Numbered from the stretch's first letter, positions 44,099 through 53,425 are shown. The stretch: DNA of 64,000 nt from Acidovorax sp. A1169 (GCF_030704685.1 NZ_JAUZDX010000001.1:434001-498000); one strand, 5' to 3'. Translations and numbers: made by a program. The notes: generated from the sequence alone by a model not told the origin.

Positions 44099-44998
44099 TC
44101 AGCGTCTTGAGGACACCACGATGCCGCCCACGATGAGCGCGAAGGCCACGCCGTGGAACAGCTGCGGCGTGTCGCCCAGGAAGGCCGCCGACAGCAGGGC
44201 CGCGAACAGTGGCGTGAGGTTCACGAAAAAGCTCGCCAGGGCCGGCCCGGCGCGCTGCACCCCCACGCCCCAGAAGCGGTAGGCCAGCACGGCAGGCCCC
44301 ACGGCGATGAAGGCCAGCGCGGCAATCAAAGGCCAGCCCCATTCGATGTGCGTGCGCCCGCTGGCCCATTCGGCTCCCGCGAACGAGCCCGACCAGGCCA
44401 GGCCGAAGACCATCTGCGCCATCAGGAACGCCGCCCAGTCGCCGCGGATGGAGACCGGCTCGCGCGTGCCCGAGAGCATCCAGCTGTAGAACGCCCAGGA
44501 GATGGTGGCCAGCACCATGAACAGGTCTCCCAGCACCAGGCGCAGGGCCAGCAACTGGCCCCACTCGCCACGGCTGAGCACCAGCAGCACCCCGCACATG
44601 GACAGAAAGGCCCCTGCCACTTGGCGGCGCGTGACTGACGCGCCGAAGAACAGCGCGCCCACCGCCAGCATCCAGACCGGCATGCTCGACCCTACCAAGG
44701 TGGCGTTGATGGGCGTGGAAGTCTGCAGTGCCATGTACTGCAGCGCGTTGTACAAGCCCACGCCGAGCAGGCCCAGCAATGCATAGCGGCGCCAGTGTGC
44801 CCACAGCGGGCTGTCCCGGCGCAGCACGGCGTGCGCCAGCGGCAGCAAAATGAAAAAGGCCAGCACCCAGCGGATGAAGTTCAGGGTGAGGGGCGGGATC
44901 AGGTCGTGCACCAGCCGGCCGACCACGGCATTGCCGGCCCAGAGCAGTGGCGGTACCACCAGCAGCGCCGCAGTGCCGGGCGTGAGTCTTTGCGTCAT
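44099..44998 (-). CDS. DMT-superfamily (EamA) transporter
   Basis: About 299 aa with ten membrane helices and two EamA repeats (e.g. LLVVPPLLWAGNAVVGRLVHD; ALAFIAVGPAVLAYRFWGVG). I chose ATG 44998 (MTQRLTPGTAALL), where family members usually begin, rather than the in-frame ATG at 45043. Neither has a strong ribosome-binding site. It is convergent with the GGDEF-EAL gene and divergent from the quinone oxidoreductase gene. Only distantly similar to the other DMT transporter at 38155, so not a recent duplicate. Confidence 0.87.
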   Translation of the reverse strand: MTQRLTPGTAALLVVPPLLWAGNAVVGRLVHDLIPPLTLNFIRWVLAFFILLPLAHAVLRRDSPLWAHWRRYALLGLLGVGLYNALQYMALQTSTPINATLVGSSMPVWMLAVGALFFGASVTRRQVAGAFLSMCGVLLVLSRGEWGQLLALRLVLGDLFMVLATISWAFYSWMLSGTREPVSIRGDWAAFLMAQMVFGLAWSGSFAGAEWASGRTHIEWGWPLIAALAFIAVGPAVLAYRFWGVGVQRAGPALASFFVNLTPLFAALLSAAFLGDTPQLFHGVAFALIVGGIVVSSRR

Positions 44999-45090
44999 GC
45001 CGTGACTGTATCTGCCTGCGGCGGGCAAGACTTGCAGATTCATGGCAGGATGGCCGCCGTTTGTCCCACCCGTTACAGGAGACCGATCCC

Positions 45091-46074
45091 ATGAGCCTCG
45101 CCGTCCAGATCCGCCAGCATGGCGGTCCCGAAGAACTCCACCTCGTCGATGTCACCGTGGGCGAGCCCGGCCCGGGCGAGATCCGCATCCGTCACCATGC
45201 CATCGGCCTGAACTTCATCGACGTGTACCACCGCACGGGCCTGTACCCCCTGAACATGCCCGCCACCATCGGCATGGAGGCGGCCGGCGTGGTCGAGGCC
45301 GTGGGCGAGGGGGTTACGCACCTCAAGGTGGGCGACCGCGCCGCCTATGCCAGCCAGCCGCCCGGCAGCTACTGCGAACTGCGCGTGATGCCCGCCAAGT
45401 GCGTCTGCAAGCTGCCCGATGCCATCAGCTTCGAGACCGGCGCAGCCATGATGCTCAAGGGCCTCACGGCGCAGTACCTGCTCAAGAAGACGCTGCCGGT
45501 GCAGGGCCTGCAGGCCGGCGACCATGTGCTCTTCCACGCCGCCGCTGGCGGTGTGGGCCTGATCGCCAGCCAGTGGGCCAAGGCCCTGGGCCTGCAGCTC
45601 ATCGGCACCGCCGGCACCGATGCCAAGTGCCAGCTGGCGCTGGCCAATGGCGCGGCCCACGCCATCAACTACAACACCGAGGACTTTGCGGCCCGCGTCA
45701 AGGAGATCACCGGCGGGCAGGGCGTGAAGGTGGTGTACGACTCGGTGGGCAAGGACACCTGGGACAAGTCGCTCGAATGCCTGCGTCCCTTCGGCCTGAT
45801 GGCCAGCTTCGGCAATGCCTCGGGCCCCGTGCCGCCTTTCGCACCGGGCTCGCTGGGTGCCAAGGGCTCGCTGTACGTCACGCGCCAGACCCTGTTCACC
45901 CACATCGCCACGCGCGAGAGCACGCAGGCCATGGCCGACGACCTGTTCGCCGTGGTGGCCAGCGGCCAGGTGAAGATCCACATCGACCAGCGCTACCCGC
46001 TGGCCGAGGTGCAGCAGGCGCACCGCGACCTCGAAGGCCGCAAGACCACCGGCTGCACCATCCTCACGCTGTGA
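45091..46074 (+). CDS. NADPH:quinone oxidoreductase (zinc-less MDR, Qor-like)
   Basis: About 327 aa from ATG 45091, nine bases after AGGAG. It begins AVQIRQHGGPEELHLVDV, then GLNFIDVYHRTGLYP, and the cofactor-binding loop reads FHAAAGGVGLIASQWAKALG, typical of the medium-chain zinc-independent quinone reductases. The following Nudix gene begins in its stop codon (GTGA overlap), so expression of both is coupled. Functions in detoxification or electron transfer to quinones (family knowledge). Confidence 0.92.
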   Translation: MSLAVQIRQHGGPEELHLVDVTVGEPGPGEIRIRHHAIGLNFIDVYHRTGLYPLNMPATIGMEAAGVVEAVGEGVTHLKVGDRAAYASQPPGSYCELRVMPAKCVCKLPDAISFETGAAMMLKGLTAQYLLKKTLPVQGLQAGDHVLFHAAAGGVGLIASQWAKALGLQLIGTAGTDAKCQLALANGAAHAINYNTEDFAARVKEITGGQGVKVVYDSVGKDTWDKSLECLRPFGLMASFGNASGPVPPFAPGSLGAKGSLYVTRQTLFTHIATRESTQAMADDLFAVVASGQVKIHIDQRYPLAEVQQAHRDLEGRKTTGCTILTL

Positions 46075-46877
46075 GCACGCCCGCGCAGACCATTGCCGGT
46101 TGGCTGGCGGCGGCGCGGCTTGCAGCCCAGCAGCCGCCGGCACAGGCCCGGTTGCCGCTGCAGGTGGCAGGGCAGGTGGTGGGCTCGGTGGCTGAAGGCG
46201 TGCTGGATACGGTGGCCCCTGCGCTGGAGGGCGGCCATCGCCTGCACAGGGCGGCAGGCGGCTGGCACCTTGATGGCCAGGCCACGGCCGGCCTCAATGC
46301 CATCGCCGCCGTGCTGCGCGCCCGGGGCCAGTGCGGCCCCTGGCGCAATGAGCAATTGGCCGTGCCCAACGCCCAGGGCGAGGTGATCGCCACCGTGGAG
46401 CGGGGCGCCGTGCGCGTGCTGGGCATCGCCACGCGGGCCGTGCACCTGGTGGGCCTGGCGCCCGGCGGGCGCATGTGGGTGCAGCTGCGCTCGCGCAGCA
46501 AGCCCAACAACCCTGGCATGTGGGACACGCTGATGGGGGGCATGGTCTCGGCCGCCGATACGCTGGTCGAAGCCCTGGCACGCGAGACCTGGGAAGAGGC
46601 GGGGCTGCATGTGTCGGACCTGGCACAGGTGGCCCACGGTGGCCATGTGCTCTTTGGCCGCCCCAGCCGCGAGGGCGGCGGCATCGGCTACATGGTCGAG
46701 CGCATCGACTGGTTCCGGGCCACGGTGCCCGAGGGCATGGAGCCTGCCAACCAGGATGGCGAGGTGGAGCGCTTCGAGTTGCTGGACCTGGATCAAGTAC
46801 AGCAGCGGGTGGCCCAGGGCGGCTTTACCCAGGAGGCGGGGCTGGTGATCGGCGGCTACCTGGATTCCAACGCCTGA
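46071..46877 (+). CDS. DUF4743-Nudix hydrolase
   Basis: About 268 aa from GTG 46071, which overlaps the stop of the quinone oxidoreductase. An N-terminal segment of about 110 residues has the DUF4743 pattern (thiamine-pyrophosphokinase-associated Nudix proteins), followed by a Nudix box: GMVSAADTLVEALARETW then EEAGL. The first Glu of the consensus (after G-x5) is Asp here; the REUXEE block is intact. Family members act on nucleotide diphosphate derivatives; the substrate is not known for this one. Confidence 0.85.
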   Translation: MSTPAQTIAGWLAAARLAAQQPPAQARLPLQVAGQVVGSVAEGVLDTVAPALEGGHRLHRAAGGWHLDGQATAGLNAIAAVLRARGQCGPWRNEQLAVPNAQGEVIATVERGAVRVLGIATRAVHLVGLAPGGRMWVQLRSRSKPNNPGMWDTLMGGMVSAADTLVEALARETWEEAGLHVSDLAQVAHGGHVLFGRPSREGGGIGYMVERIDWFRATVPEGMEPANQDGEVERFELLDLDQVQQRVAQGGFTQEAGLVIGGYLDSNA

Positions 46878-46898
46878 CGGCGATCGCCGCAGCGCGCC

Positions 46899-48557
46899 TC
46901 AGTCTGTGGTGGTCGCCGCGCGCAGCCGGCTCGGCGCCAGCGCCCCTGCCGATTCCAGGATCGGGTAGGCCACCGAGCACAGCAGCGAGTTGATGCGCTT
47001 GAGCTCGCTGATCAGGTCGATGTGCAGCGAGCTGGTCTCGATGCTCTGCACCGTGTTGTCCGACAGGCGCACCAGGTGGGTGGCCGAATAGGCGCGCTCC
47101 AGGTCGCGAAAGCGGGCTTTTTCCTCCAGCAGCTTCTGCGCATCGCGCACGTTGCCGTTGAGGAAGACGCTCATTGCCAGGCGCAGGTTGTCCAGCAGGC
47201 GGGCGTGCAGCTCGTTGATCTCTTCCATCCCGGCCTCGGAGAAGTGGCGGCCCTTCTTGATCTTCTTGTCCTCGATGTCGATCAGCACGCGCTCGATGAT
47301 GTCGCCGATCTGCTCCATGTTGATGGTGAAGCTGATGATGTCGGCCCAGCGCCGGCCTTCGCGTTCGTCAAGGGCCTCACGCGAGATCTTGGTCAGGTAG
47401 TACTTGATGGCCGAGTACAGGCCGTCCACCTCGTCGTCGAGCTTGCGCAGGTCCTGCGCGAGCTTGAGGTCGTCGGTGCGGATCACGGTGTGCAGGCCGA
47501 TCATCATGGACTCGACCACGTCGGCCTGGTGCAGGGCCTCGCGTGCCGCGCACGAGATGGCCAGCGATGGGGTGGCCAGCGCCGAAGGGTCCAGGTGCTT
47601 GGGGCGTGCCCCGGCAGCGGACGCCTGTGCGTCCGGCTGCGGCAACAGCCGCTGCACGGCTCGGGCGACGGCGCCGGTCAGGCCGATGCAGATGATGCCC
47701 ACCACCACGTTGAAGGCCAGGTGGAACAGCACCACCAGCGTGGCCGTGTCGGGGACGTACGGCCGCACGTGCTGCAGCCACAGGCCGGTGAGCGGCGTCA
47801 TGATGGCCACGCCGATGATCTTGAAGAACAGGTTGCCCAGGGGCACCTGGCGCGTCTGCACATTCGCCTTCATGGTGGTCAGCACGGCCAGCAGGCCACT
47901 GCCCAGGTTGGCTCCGATCACGAGGCCCAGCGCCACGTCCACCGGAATGCCGCCGGAGCCGGCCAGGGTGGCGGTCAGCAGCACGGTGGCCAGGCTGGAG
48001 TAGGCCACCACGGCCAGCACGGCGCCCGTGAAGATCTCCAGCAGCAGGTCGCTGGTGAGCGCGCCCAGCAAGGTGCGCACCGTGGGCGATTGCGTCAGCA
48101 CGGTGGTGGATTCGGTGATCAGGCGCAGTGCCAGCAGCATCAGGCCGAGCCCGATCAGCACCCGGCCCACGCGGCCTGCGGCGGTGTCCTTGCGGGTAAT
48201 GAACAGCACTACCCCGACGAAGATGAACAGCGGCGACAGCCACGACAGGTCCATCGCGAAGACGACCGCCATCACGCTGGTACCCACGTCGGCCCCGAGC
48301 ATCACGGCCAGGGCGGCGGGCAGGGTCACCAGCCCCTGGCCCACGAACGAGGACACGATGAGCGCGGTGGCCGTGCTCGACTGCACCAGCGCCGTGACCC
48401 CAATGCCCGACAGCACGGCGGTGATGCGTGTGCTGACGCTGTGGGCGATCAGCTGGCGCAGGTTGGCGCCGAACACGCGCAGGATGCCGGTGCGCACCAG
48501 GTGCGTGCCCCAGATCAGCAGCGCAACGGCGGCCAGGAGATTCAGGAGATGCTTCAT
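46899..48557 (-). CDS. Na/phosphate (NptA/YjbB-type) cotransporter with PhoU-like C-terminus
   Basis: About 552 aa. Eight or more membrane helices in the first about 300 residues contain the duplicated family motif: GVTALVQSSTATALIVSSF near residue 55 and GADVGTSVMAVVF after it. After about residue 340 a helical PhoU-like domain of about 190 residues follows, with typical ETSSLHIDLISELKRIN near the end. Family members move inorganic phosphate, sometimes outward, driven by Na+. Convergent with the Nudix gene. A Pho-box-like promoter lies in the upstream region but faces away from this gene. Confidence 0.93.
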   Translation of the reverse strand: MKHLLNLLAAVALLIWGTHLVRTGILRVFGANLRQLIAHSVSTRITAVLSGIGVTALVQSSTATALIVSSFVGQGLVTLPAALAVMLGADVGTSVMAVVFAMDLSWLSPLFIFVGVVLFITRKDTAAGRVGRVLIGLGLMLLALRLITESTTVLTQSPTVRTLLGALTSDLLLEIFTGAVLAVVAYSSLATVLLTATLAGSGGIPVDVALGLVIGANLGSGLLAVLTTMKANVQTRQVPLGNLFFKIIGVAIMTPLTGLWLQHVRPYVPDTATLVVLFHLAFNVVVGIICIGLTGAVARAVQRLLPQPDAQASAAGARPKHLDPSALATPSLAISCAAREALHQADVVESMMIGLHTVIRTDDLKLAQDLRKLDDEVDGLYSAIKYYLTKISREALDEREGRRWADIISFTINMEQIGDIIERVLIDIEDKKIKKGRHFSEAGMEEINELHARLLDNLRLAMSVFLNGNVRDAQKLLEEKARFRDLERAYSATHLVRLSDNTVQSIETSSLHIDLISELKRINSLLCSVAYPILESAGALAPSRLRAATTTD

Positions 48558-48736
48558 GAGTAAACGCTAACTTTTCTTATTTTTGACCTGCACTGTGAAG
48601 CACGTGCCATGCCCGCTGCGGCTGCCTTGGGGGCAGGCTGGTGTGGCCCGGAAACGGGCGCGGGAAAGGTTTGCGAGGCCGAAAGGCCGGCACTGCAGCA
48701 AAAGCGGCAGACCGCAAACCAGGGAAGCGCCCGTTT

Positions 48737-48773
48737 TAGTCACAAAACTGTCACATTACGGACGCTCTAGCAT
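48737..48773 (+). promoter_or_regulatory. Pho-box promoter without an obvious target gene
   Basis: TAGTCACAAAACTGTCACAT (48737-48756) matches the PhoB box consensus (two CTGTCAT-like heptamers 4 bases apart) at about 17 of 20 positions, and TAGCAT (48768-48773) lies 11 bases on, the usual spacing of a Pho-box-activated promoter. It points right. The rest of 48558-48876 has no gene that I can support: the one small frame (ATG 48800, 37 codons) has no recognisable product. Confidence 0.65.
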
Positions 48774-48876
48774 ACTCCTGAATCCATAGCACAGGAATCA
48801 TGTCCATGACACGGCAAGGTGTGTTGCTCCGGCCGGGCTGGAAAAAGGGCGCGGTGCCCCCGGGTGCCGGGCGACC

Positions 48877-49704
48877 TCAGTCAATCAGCTGTCCGCCGTC
48901 GTGGAAGGGATAGGGCCCTTCGTACAGCCCGCTGGCCCCGGTATGGCTCACCAGGCGCCCCCCCTGGGGCAGCGCATGCAGGCCGAAGCCGGGGGGCTCC
49001 AGCGTCCAGGCCGAGGCGGCGTCGGGCGCCAGGTCCAGGCAGACCTGGTGGGCCGGCGAGGGCACGGTCATGGCGATGGAGCCGCCAAAGCGCACCTGGA
49101 TGCTGCGGTGCAGGTGGCCGCAGACGATGCGTTCCACGTTAGGGTGCTGCGCCACCAGGGCTTCGAGTTCTGCCGCGCCGCTCAGCAGGCCGATGGTGTC
49201 CATGTGGCCGATCAGCGTCTGAAAAGGCGGGTGGTGCATGGCGATCACCACGGGGCGGTGGCGGTGCGCATCGAGCGCGTCGGCCAGCCAGGCCAGGCGT
49301 TCGCGGCACAGGCTGCCTTCGCTGGCGCCGGGTACCACGGTGTCCAGCGCGATCAGGGTCAGGCCGCCGACCGGCACGCAGTACTGCACGAAGCCTTCGG
49401 TGCCCAGGTAGCCGTGCTCCGCAAAGCTCTGGCGCAGCTGGGCGCGTTCGTCGTGGTTGCCGGGCAGCAGGTAGGTCGGCATGGCACCCAGCGGTGACAG
49501 CAGCGCGCGCAGGTGCGCGTACTCGGCCGCGCGGCCGAAGTCCGTCAGGTCGCCGGTGATCACCAGCGCGTCGGGCCGCTGCGGCAGGCGCAGGATGGCC
49601 TGTACCGCCTGCGCGAGGTAGGGCGCGGTGTTGATGCGGCCATAGGCCAGGCGCCCGGGCTCGCGGATATGCAGGTCGGACAGTTGCAGCAGCAAGGTGG
49701 TCAT
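48877..49704 (-). CDS. metallophosphoesterase (CpdA/Icc-like phosphodiesterase)
   Basis: About 275 aa. All five calcineurin-type metal motifs are present: SDLHIRE, GDLTDFG, PGNHDE, MHHPPF and CGHLHR. Family members cleave cyclic nucleotides, GPD-type diesters or other phosphodiesters. It is the last gene of the LacI/ABC operon (18 bases after the ATPase gene), so its substrate is probably what that transporter brings in (inference), as glycerophosphodiester-type uptake systems have a linked phosphodiesterase. Confidence 0.9.
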   Translation of the reverse strand: MTTLLLQLSDLHIREPGRLAYGRINTAPYLAQAVQAILRLPQRPDALVITGDLTDFGRAAEYAHLRALLSPLGAMPTYLLPGNHDERAQLRQSFAEHGYLGTEGFVQYCVPVGGLTLIALDTVVPGASEGSLCRERLAWLADALDAHRHRPVVIAMHHPPFQTLIGHMDTIGLLSGAAELEALVAQHPNVERIVCGHLHRSIQVRFGGSIAMTVPSPAHQVCLDLAPDAASAWTLEPPGFGLHALPQGGRLVSHTGASGLYEGPYPFHDGGQLID

Positions 49705-49722
49705 GGGAGTGCGTGGAAGGGG

Positions 49723-50790
49723 TCAGGAAGCCCCGTGGCTGGGCATGAGGTGCTCGGGGCGGATGCGGATGGCCACCTGCTGGCCCTGGCGGGCCGGGTG
49801 GTCGCGGGCCACCTCGGCCTGCAGCGGGGGCTGGCCGGTCAGCGCCAGGGTGAGCTGTACACGCTCGCCCAGGAAGCTGCGGCGCGTGACTTCGGCGCGG
49901 CCCCAGCCGTCGCCGCCCTCAGGGTCGACCTGCACCTCGATGTCCTCGGGCCGCACCAGCAACACGGTGTCGGCCGCGCAGGCGGCGGGGCAGGGCAGCT
50001 CGATGCCGCCCAGGGGCAGCACCTGGCGCTGGCGGGCCGCCTCGTCGCGCTGCAGCCGGTTCACCCGGCCCAGGAAGGCGGCCACGAAGGGGTGGGCCGG
50101 CGTGCGGTACAGCGTCTCGCCATCGCCCACCTGCACGATGCGGCCGGCCTGCATCACCGCCAGGCGGTCGGCAATGGCCAGGGCCTCCTGCTGGTCGTGC
50201 GTGACGTGGATGGCCGTGATATGCAGGCGGCGCAGCAGCTCGGCCAGCTCGTCGCGCAGCGACTCCTTGAGCTTGGCGTCCAGTGCGGTCAGCGGTTCGT
50301 CGAGCAGCAACACGCGCGGCCGCACGGCCACGGCGCGCGCCAGGGCCACGCGCTGGCGCTGGCCGCCCGAGAGCTCGGCGGGGCGCTTGTTCTCCAGCCC
50401 ATTCAGGCGCACCAGGTCCACCAGCTCGCCCACCACGCGGCGCTCTTCGGCCGCATCGGTGCCGCGGATGCGCAGGCCGTAGCCGATGTTGGCGGCCACC
50501 GTCATCTGCGGGAACAGCGCGTAGTGCTGGAACACCATGCCGATGCCGCGCCGCTCGATGGGCAGTTGCGTCACGTCCGTGCCGCCAAAGGCGATGCGGC
50601 TGCCCGCGTCGGGCGACTCCAGCCCCGCGATCAGGCGCAGCAGCGTGGTCTTGCCGCAGCCCGAGGGGCCCAGCAGCGCCAGTACTTCACCGGGCTCCAC
50701 CGTGAGGTCGGTAGGCTGCAGGCCGCGTGTGCCGTCGGCATAGGTCTTCGCGCACTGGACCACGTCCACGCGCGTGCGTTCAAGTTCCAT
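49723..50790 (-). CDS. ABC transporter ATP-binding protein (PotA/FbpC/UgpC type)
   Basis: About 355 aa. Walker A is LLGPSGCGKTTLLRLIAGLE, the ABC signature is LSGGQRQRVALARAV, and Walker B is VLLLDEPLTALD. The segment VFQHYALFPQMTVAANIGYGL and a C-terminal TOBE-like domain (about 270-355, LVRPEDIEVQV) place it with the importers for polyamines, iron, phosphonates or glycerol-phosphates. The start overlaps the permease stop by 11 bases. Confidence 0.93.
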   Translation of the reverse strand: MELERTRVDVVQCAKTYADGTRGLQPTDLTVEPGEVLALLGPSGCGKTTLLRLIAGLESPDAGSRIAFGGTDVTQLPIERRGIGMVFQHYALFPQMTVAANIGYGLRIRGTDAAEERRVVGELVDLVRLNGLENKRPAELSGGQRQRVALARAVAVRPRVLLLDEPLTALDAKLKESLRDELAELLRRLHITAIHVTHDQQEALAIADRLAVMQAGRIVQVGDGETLYRTPAHPFVAAFLGRVNRLQRDEAARQRQVLPLGGIELPCPAACAADTVLLVRPEDIEVQVDPEGGDGWGRAEVTRRSFLGERVQLTLALTGQPPLQAEVARDHPARQGQQVAIRIRPEHLMPSHGAS

Positions 50791-51577
50791 GGTGTTTCTC
50801 GATGAAGGTGCCGACGGCCTGCAGGCCCCACAGCACGGGCAGGATGACGATCAGGAAGACCAGGGTGTAGGCCGAGCCGATCTCGATGCGCATGGAGGCA
50901 TAGCTGTCCGCCAGGCCCACGGGCAGCGTGCGCGTGAGCGGGGTGTGCAGCATCCAGGTCAGGTTGAACTCGCCCACCGAGAGCGTGAACACCATCAGGC
51001 TGCCGGCAACGATGGCCGGCAGCACGGCGGGCACCAGCACTCCGAGAAAGCGCTGCGCGAAGCTGGCCCCCAGCGAGCGCGCCGCCTCTTCGAGCGAGCG
51101 CAGTTCGCCCTTCTGGAAGGCCGAACCCACCGTGCGCACCATGAAGGGCAGCGTGAACACCATGTGCCCGACCAGGATGAAGGCGAAGCTCTGGCGAAAT
51201 CCCTGCAGCGTGCCGTAGGCCAGTATCAGCGCCAGCGCGCTGGCCAGCCCGGGCACGGCCACGGGCAGGGTCAGCAGTTCCTCGAACAGCCGCGCCCAGC
51301 GCGAGCGGCTGCGCGCCAGCGCATAGGCGCAGGGCACTCCGATGAGCAGGTTGCCCAGCACGCACAGCAGTGCCAGCAGCAACGATGCACCGACGGTGCC
51401 GCCATAGTTCTCCCACACCTCGGAGAGCCAGCGCAGCGTGAGACCGCTTTTGAGGCCAGCGCTGTAGTTGTTCACCAGCCCGGCCATGACCGACAGGGCG
51501 ATGGGGGCGAGCATGAACAGGGCCACCAAGGCCGTGAGCGCCACCAGGGACCAGGGGGCTTGTCGTGCGTTTCTCAT
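50780..51577 (-). CDS. ABC transporter permease, second
   Basis: About 265 aa from ATG 51577, 10 bases after the stop of the first permease. Six membrane helices; the EAA loop facing the ATPase is SLEEAARSLGASFAQRF. It belongs to the binding-protein-dependent permease family of the PotB/C and FbpB type, matching its ATPase. Forms a heterodimer with the upstream permease (inference from pairing). Confidence 0.9.
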   Translation of the reverse strand: MRNARQAPWSLVALTALVALFMLAPIALSVMAGLVNNYSAGLKSGLTLRWLSEVWENYGGTVGASLLLALLCVLGNLLIGVPCAYALARSRSRWARLFEELLTLPVAVPGLASALALILAYGTLQGFRQSFAFILVGHMVFTLPFMVRTVGSAFQKGELRSLEEAARSLGASFAQRFLGVLVPAVLPAIVAGSLMVFTLSVGEFNLTWMLHTPLTRTLPVGLADSYASMRIEIGSAYTLVFLIVILPVLWGLQAVGTFIEKHHGT

Positions 51578-51587
51578 GGTCGATTTT

Positions 51588-52403
51588 TCAGAAGGCCGAG
51601 GTGCCGGACGCACGGCGTGCGGCCCAGAGCACCAGCCAGGTGATGAGCCCCAGCGTGATCGACAGGCTGGCCGCCAGCGCGAAGTTGGCGTAGTTGGTGA
51701 ACTCGTTGTAGATGGTGATGGGCAGCACCTCGAACTTGCTGGCCAGCGTGAAGGCTGTGCCGAACGCCCCCATGGCGGTGGCGAAGACGATGGCACCGCA
51801 GGCCAGCGTGGTGGTGGCCAGCTCGGGCAGCCACACATCGCGCGCCACGCGCGAGCGCGAGGCACCGAGCGACCGGGCGGCCTCTTCCAGGGCGGCGTCC
51901 ATGGCACCCGCTGCGGCGGTGTAGGTGGCAATCGCGCGCGGCAGCGAGAAATACAGGTAGGCCAGGAACAGGCCTGCCAGGCCGTAGGCGAAGGTGATGC
52001 GGCCCAGGCCCAGCGCGTCCGTCAGGTCCGCCACGAGCCCCTGGCGACCGCCCAGCAAAATCATGAAGAAGCCCACGATCACCCCGGGGAAGGACAGCGG
52101 CAGTGTGAGCAGCGACAGCAGCAGCTGCCGCCCGCGAAAGCGCTGGCGCGCCAGCGTGATGCCCACCAGGGCGCCCAGCACCAGCGTGGCCAGCGTGACA
52201 GCGAGCGACAGGCCCAGCGTCTGCAGCAGGCTCTGCAGGTAGCGGGCGTTGGTCAGCACAGCGAAATAGCTGGCCCAGCCCTTGCCTGCCGGCAGCGCCA
52301 GCAGCAGGGCCACGGGCAGCAGCCAGAAGGCCGCGAAGAAGGCCACGGCCGGCGCGGCGCAGGCAAGCAGCAGCGTGCGCGAGGGAGCGAAGCCGTGGCG
52401 CAT
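51588..52403 (-). CDS. ABC transporter permease, first
   Basis: About 271 aa from ATG 52403, five bases after the stop of the binding-protein gene. Six membrane helices, with the EAA loop ALEEAARSLGASRSRVARD and the same overall plan as the following permease. A much longer in-frame opening exists upstream but it runs antisense through the binding-protein gene and is not real. Same transport unit as the neighbours. Confidence 0.9.
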   Translation of the reverse strand: MRHGFAPSRTLLLACAAPAVAFFAAFWLLPVALLLALPAGKGWASYFAVLTNARYLQSLLQTLGLSLAVTLATLVLGALVGITLARQRFRGRQLLLSLLTLPLSFPGVIVGFFMILLGGRQGLVADLTDALGLGRITFAYGLAGLFLAYLYFSLPRAIATYTAAAGAMDAALEEAARSLGASRSRVARDVWLPELATTTLACGAIVFATAMGAFGTAFTLASKFEVLPITIYNEFTNYANFALAASLSITLGLITWLVLWAARRASGTSAF

Positions 52404-52408
52404 CAGGA

Positions 52409-53425
52409 TCACTTCACTTCTGCGAGGTAGCGGTCCGAGAACGCCTTCTGCACCGCGGCCATGCGGCCATAGTCCACCGTCTTGGCGCGGGCATATTCGC
52501 TGGCGGGCAGGAAGCGCGCCTGCACCTCCTTGGGCATGGCGCTGGCGCGCACCGGGCGCAGGTAGGCATTGGCCCACAGGGCCTGGCCTTCGTCGGAGAG
52601 CACGAAGTCCAGCACCTTCTTGCCCTCTGCGGCATGGGGCGCGCCGGCCACCAGGCTCATCACGTAGGGCACCACCAGCGTGCCCTCGGCAGGGATCACG
52701 AACTGCACGTTGGCCTGGTCCTTGTACCTGGCGCGGTAGGCGTTGAAGTCGTAGTCCAGCAGGATCGCGATCTCGCCCGAGAGCACGCGCGCATAGGAGG
52801 TCTGCTTGGGCACGATGGGCTCGTTCTTCTGCAGCGCCTTGAAGTAGTCGATGCCGGGGCCGAAATTCTCCAGCGTGCCGCCGCGCGCCTGGTTGGCCGC
52901 CACCGCACCCACGTAGCCCACGAAGGCCGAGGCCGGGTCCAGGTAGCCGATGAGGCCCTTGTAGTCGGGCTTGAGCAGGTCGGCCCAGGATTGCGGCACG
53001 GGCTTGCCCTTGAGTGCATCCACGTTGACCATGAAACCGAGCGTGCCCGAGTGGATGGTGAACCAGTGGCCGGCCGGGTCCTTGAGGCCGTCGGGAATGT
53101 CCTTCCACGCCGCAGGCGGCTGGTAGGTGGTGACCAGGCCATCCTTGTGCGCCTGGATGGCGAAGGTCACGCCCAGGTAGGTCACGTCGGCCACGGGGCT
53201 GGCCTTCTCGGCCGTCATCTGCGCCAGCGACTGGCCCGAGTTCTTGTTGTCCGGCGGCACGGTGATGCCGGTCTTGGCCTTGATGGCCTTGATCTGGCTG
53301 CCCCAGTCGGCCCATTCGGGCGGGCAGTTGTAGCAGATGGCCGTTTGCGCCATGGCCGCGCCGCTGGCCGCCAGGCCGAGGGCGAGCGCCGCGGCGCGCA
53401 TGAATGGGGTGAGCGGGAATGTCAT
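52409..53425 (-). CDS. periplasmic ABC substrate-binding protein (family 1, Fe/phosphonate/polyamine type)
   Basis: About 338 aa with a signal peptide ending in SGAAMAQT. Unusually, two Cys sit near the mature N-terminus (AICYNCPPEWADW), which could form a disulphide or bind a ligand. The body has the family 1 solute-binding pattern (YLGVTFAIQAHKDG; YKGLIGYLDPASAFVGYVGA; SGEIAILLDYDFNAYRAR). The transported compound cannot be read from the sequence; the presence of a phosphodiesterase at the operon end argues for a phosphorus-containing compound (inference). No FbpA Tyr pair, so iron is less likely. Confidence 0.87.
   Translation of the reverse strand: MTFPLTPFMRAAALALGLAASGAAMAQTAICYNCPPEWADWGSQIKAIKAKTGITVPPDNKNSGQSLAQMTAEKASPVADVTYLGVTFAIQAHKDGLVTTYQPPAAWKDIPDGLKDPAGHWFTIHSGTLGFMVNVDALKGKPVPQSWADLLKPDYKGLIGYLDPASAFVGYVGAVAANQARGGTLENFGPGIDYFKALQKNEPIVPKQTSYARVLSGEIAILLDYDFNAYRARYKDQANVQFVIPAEGTLVVPYVMSLVAGAPHAAEGKKVLDFVLSDEGQALWANAYLRPVRASAMPKEVQARFLPASEYARAKTVDYGRMAAVQKAFSDRYLAEVK

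Noticed and set aside
49723-53425. Iron(III) transport as the function of the ABC operon
   Set aside because: The ATPase type would allow it, but the binding protein does not show the Tyr pair of FbpA-type proteins and the operon ends in a phosphodiesterase.
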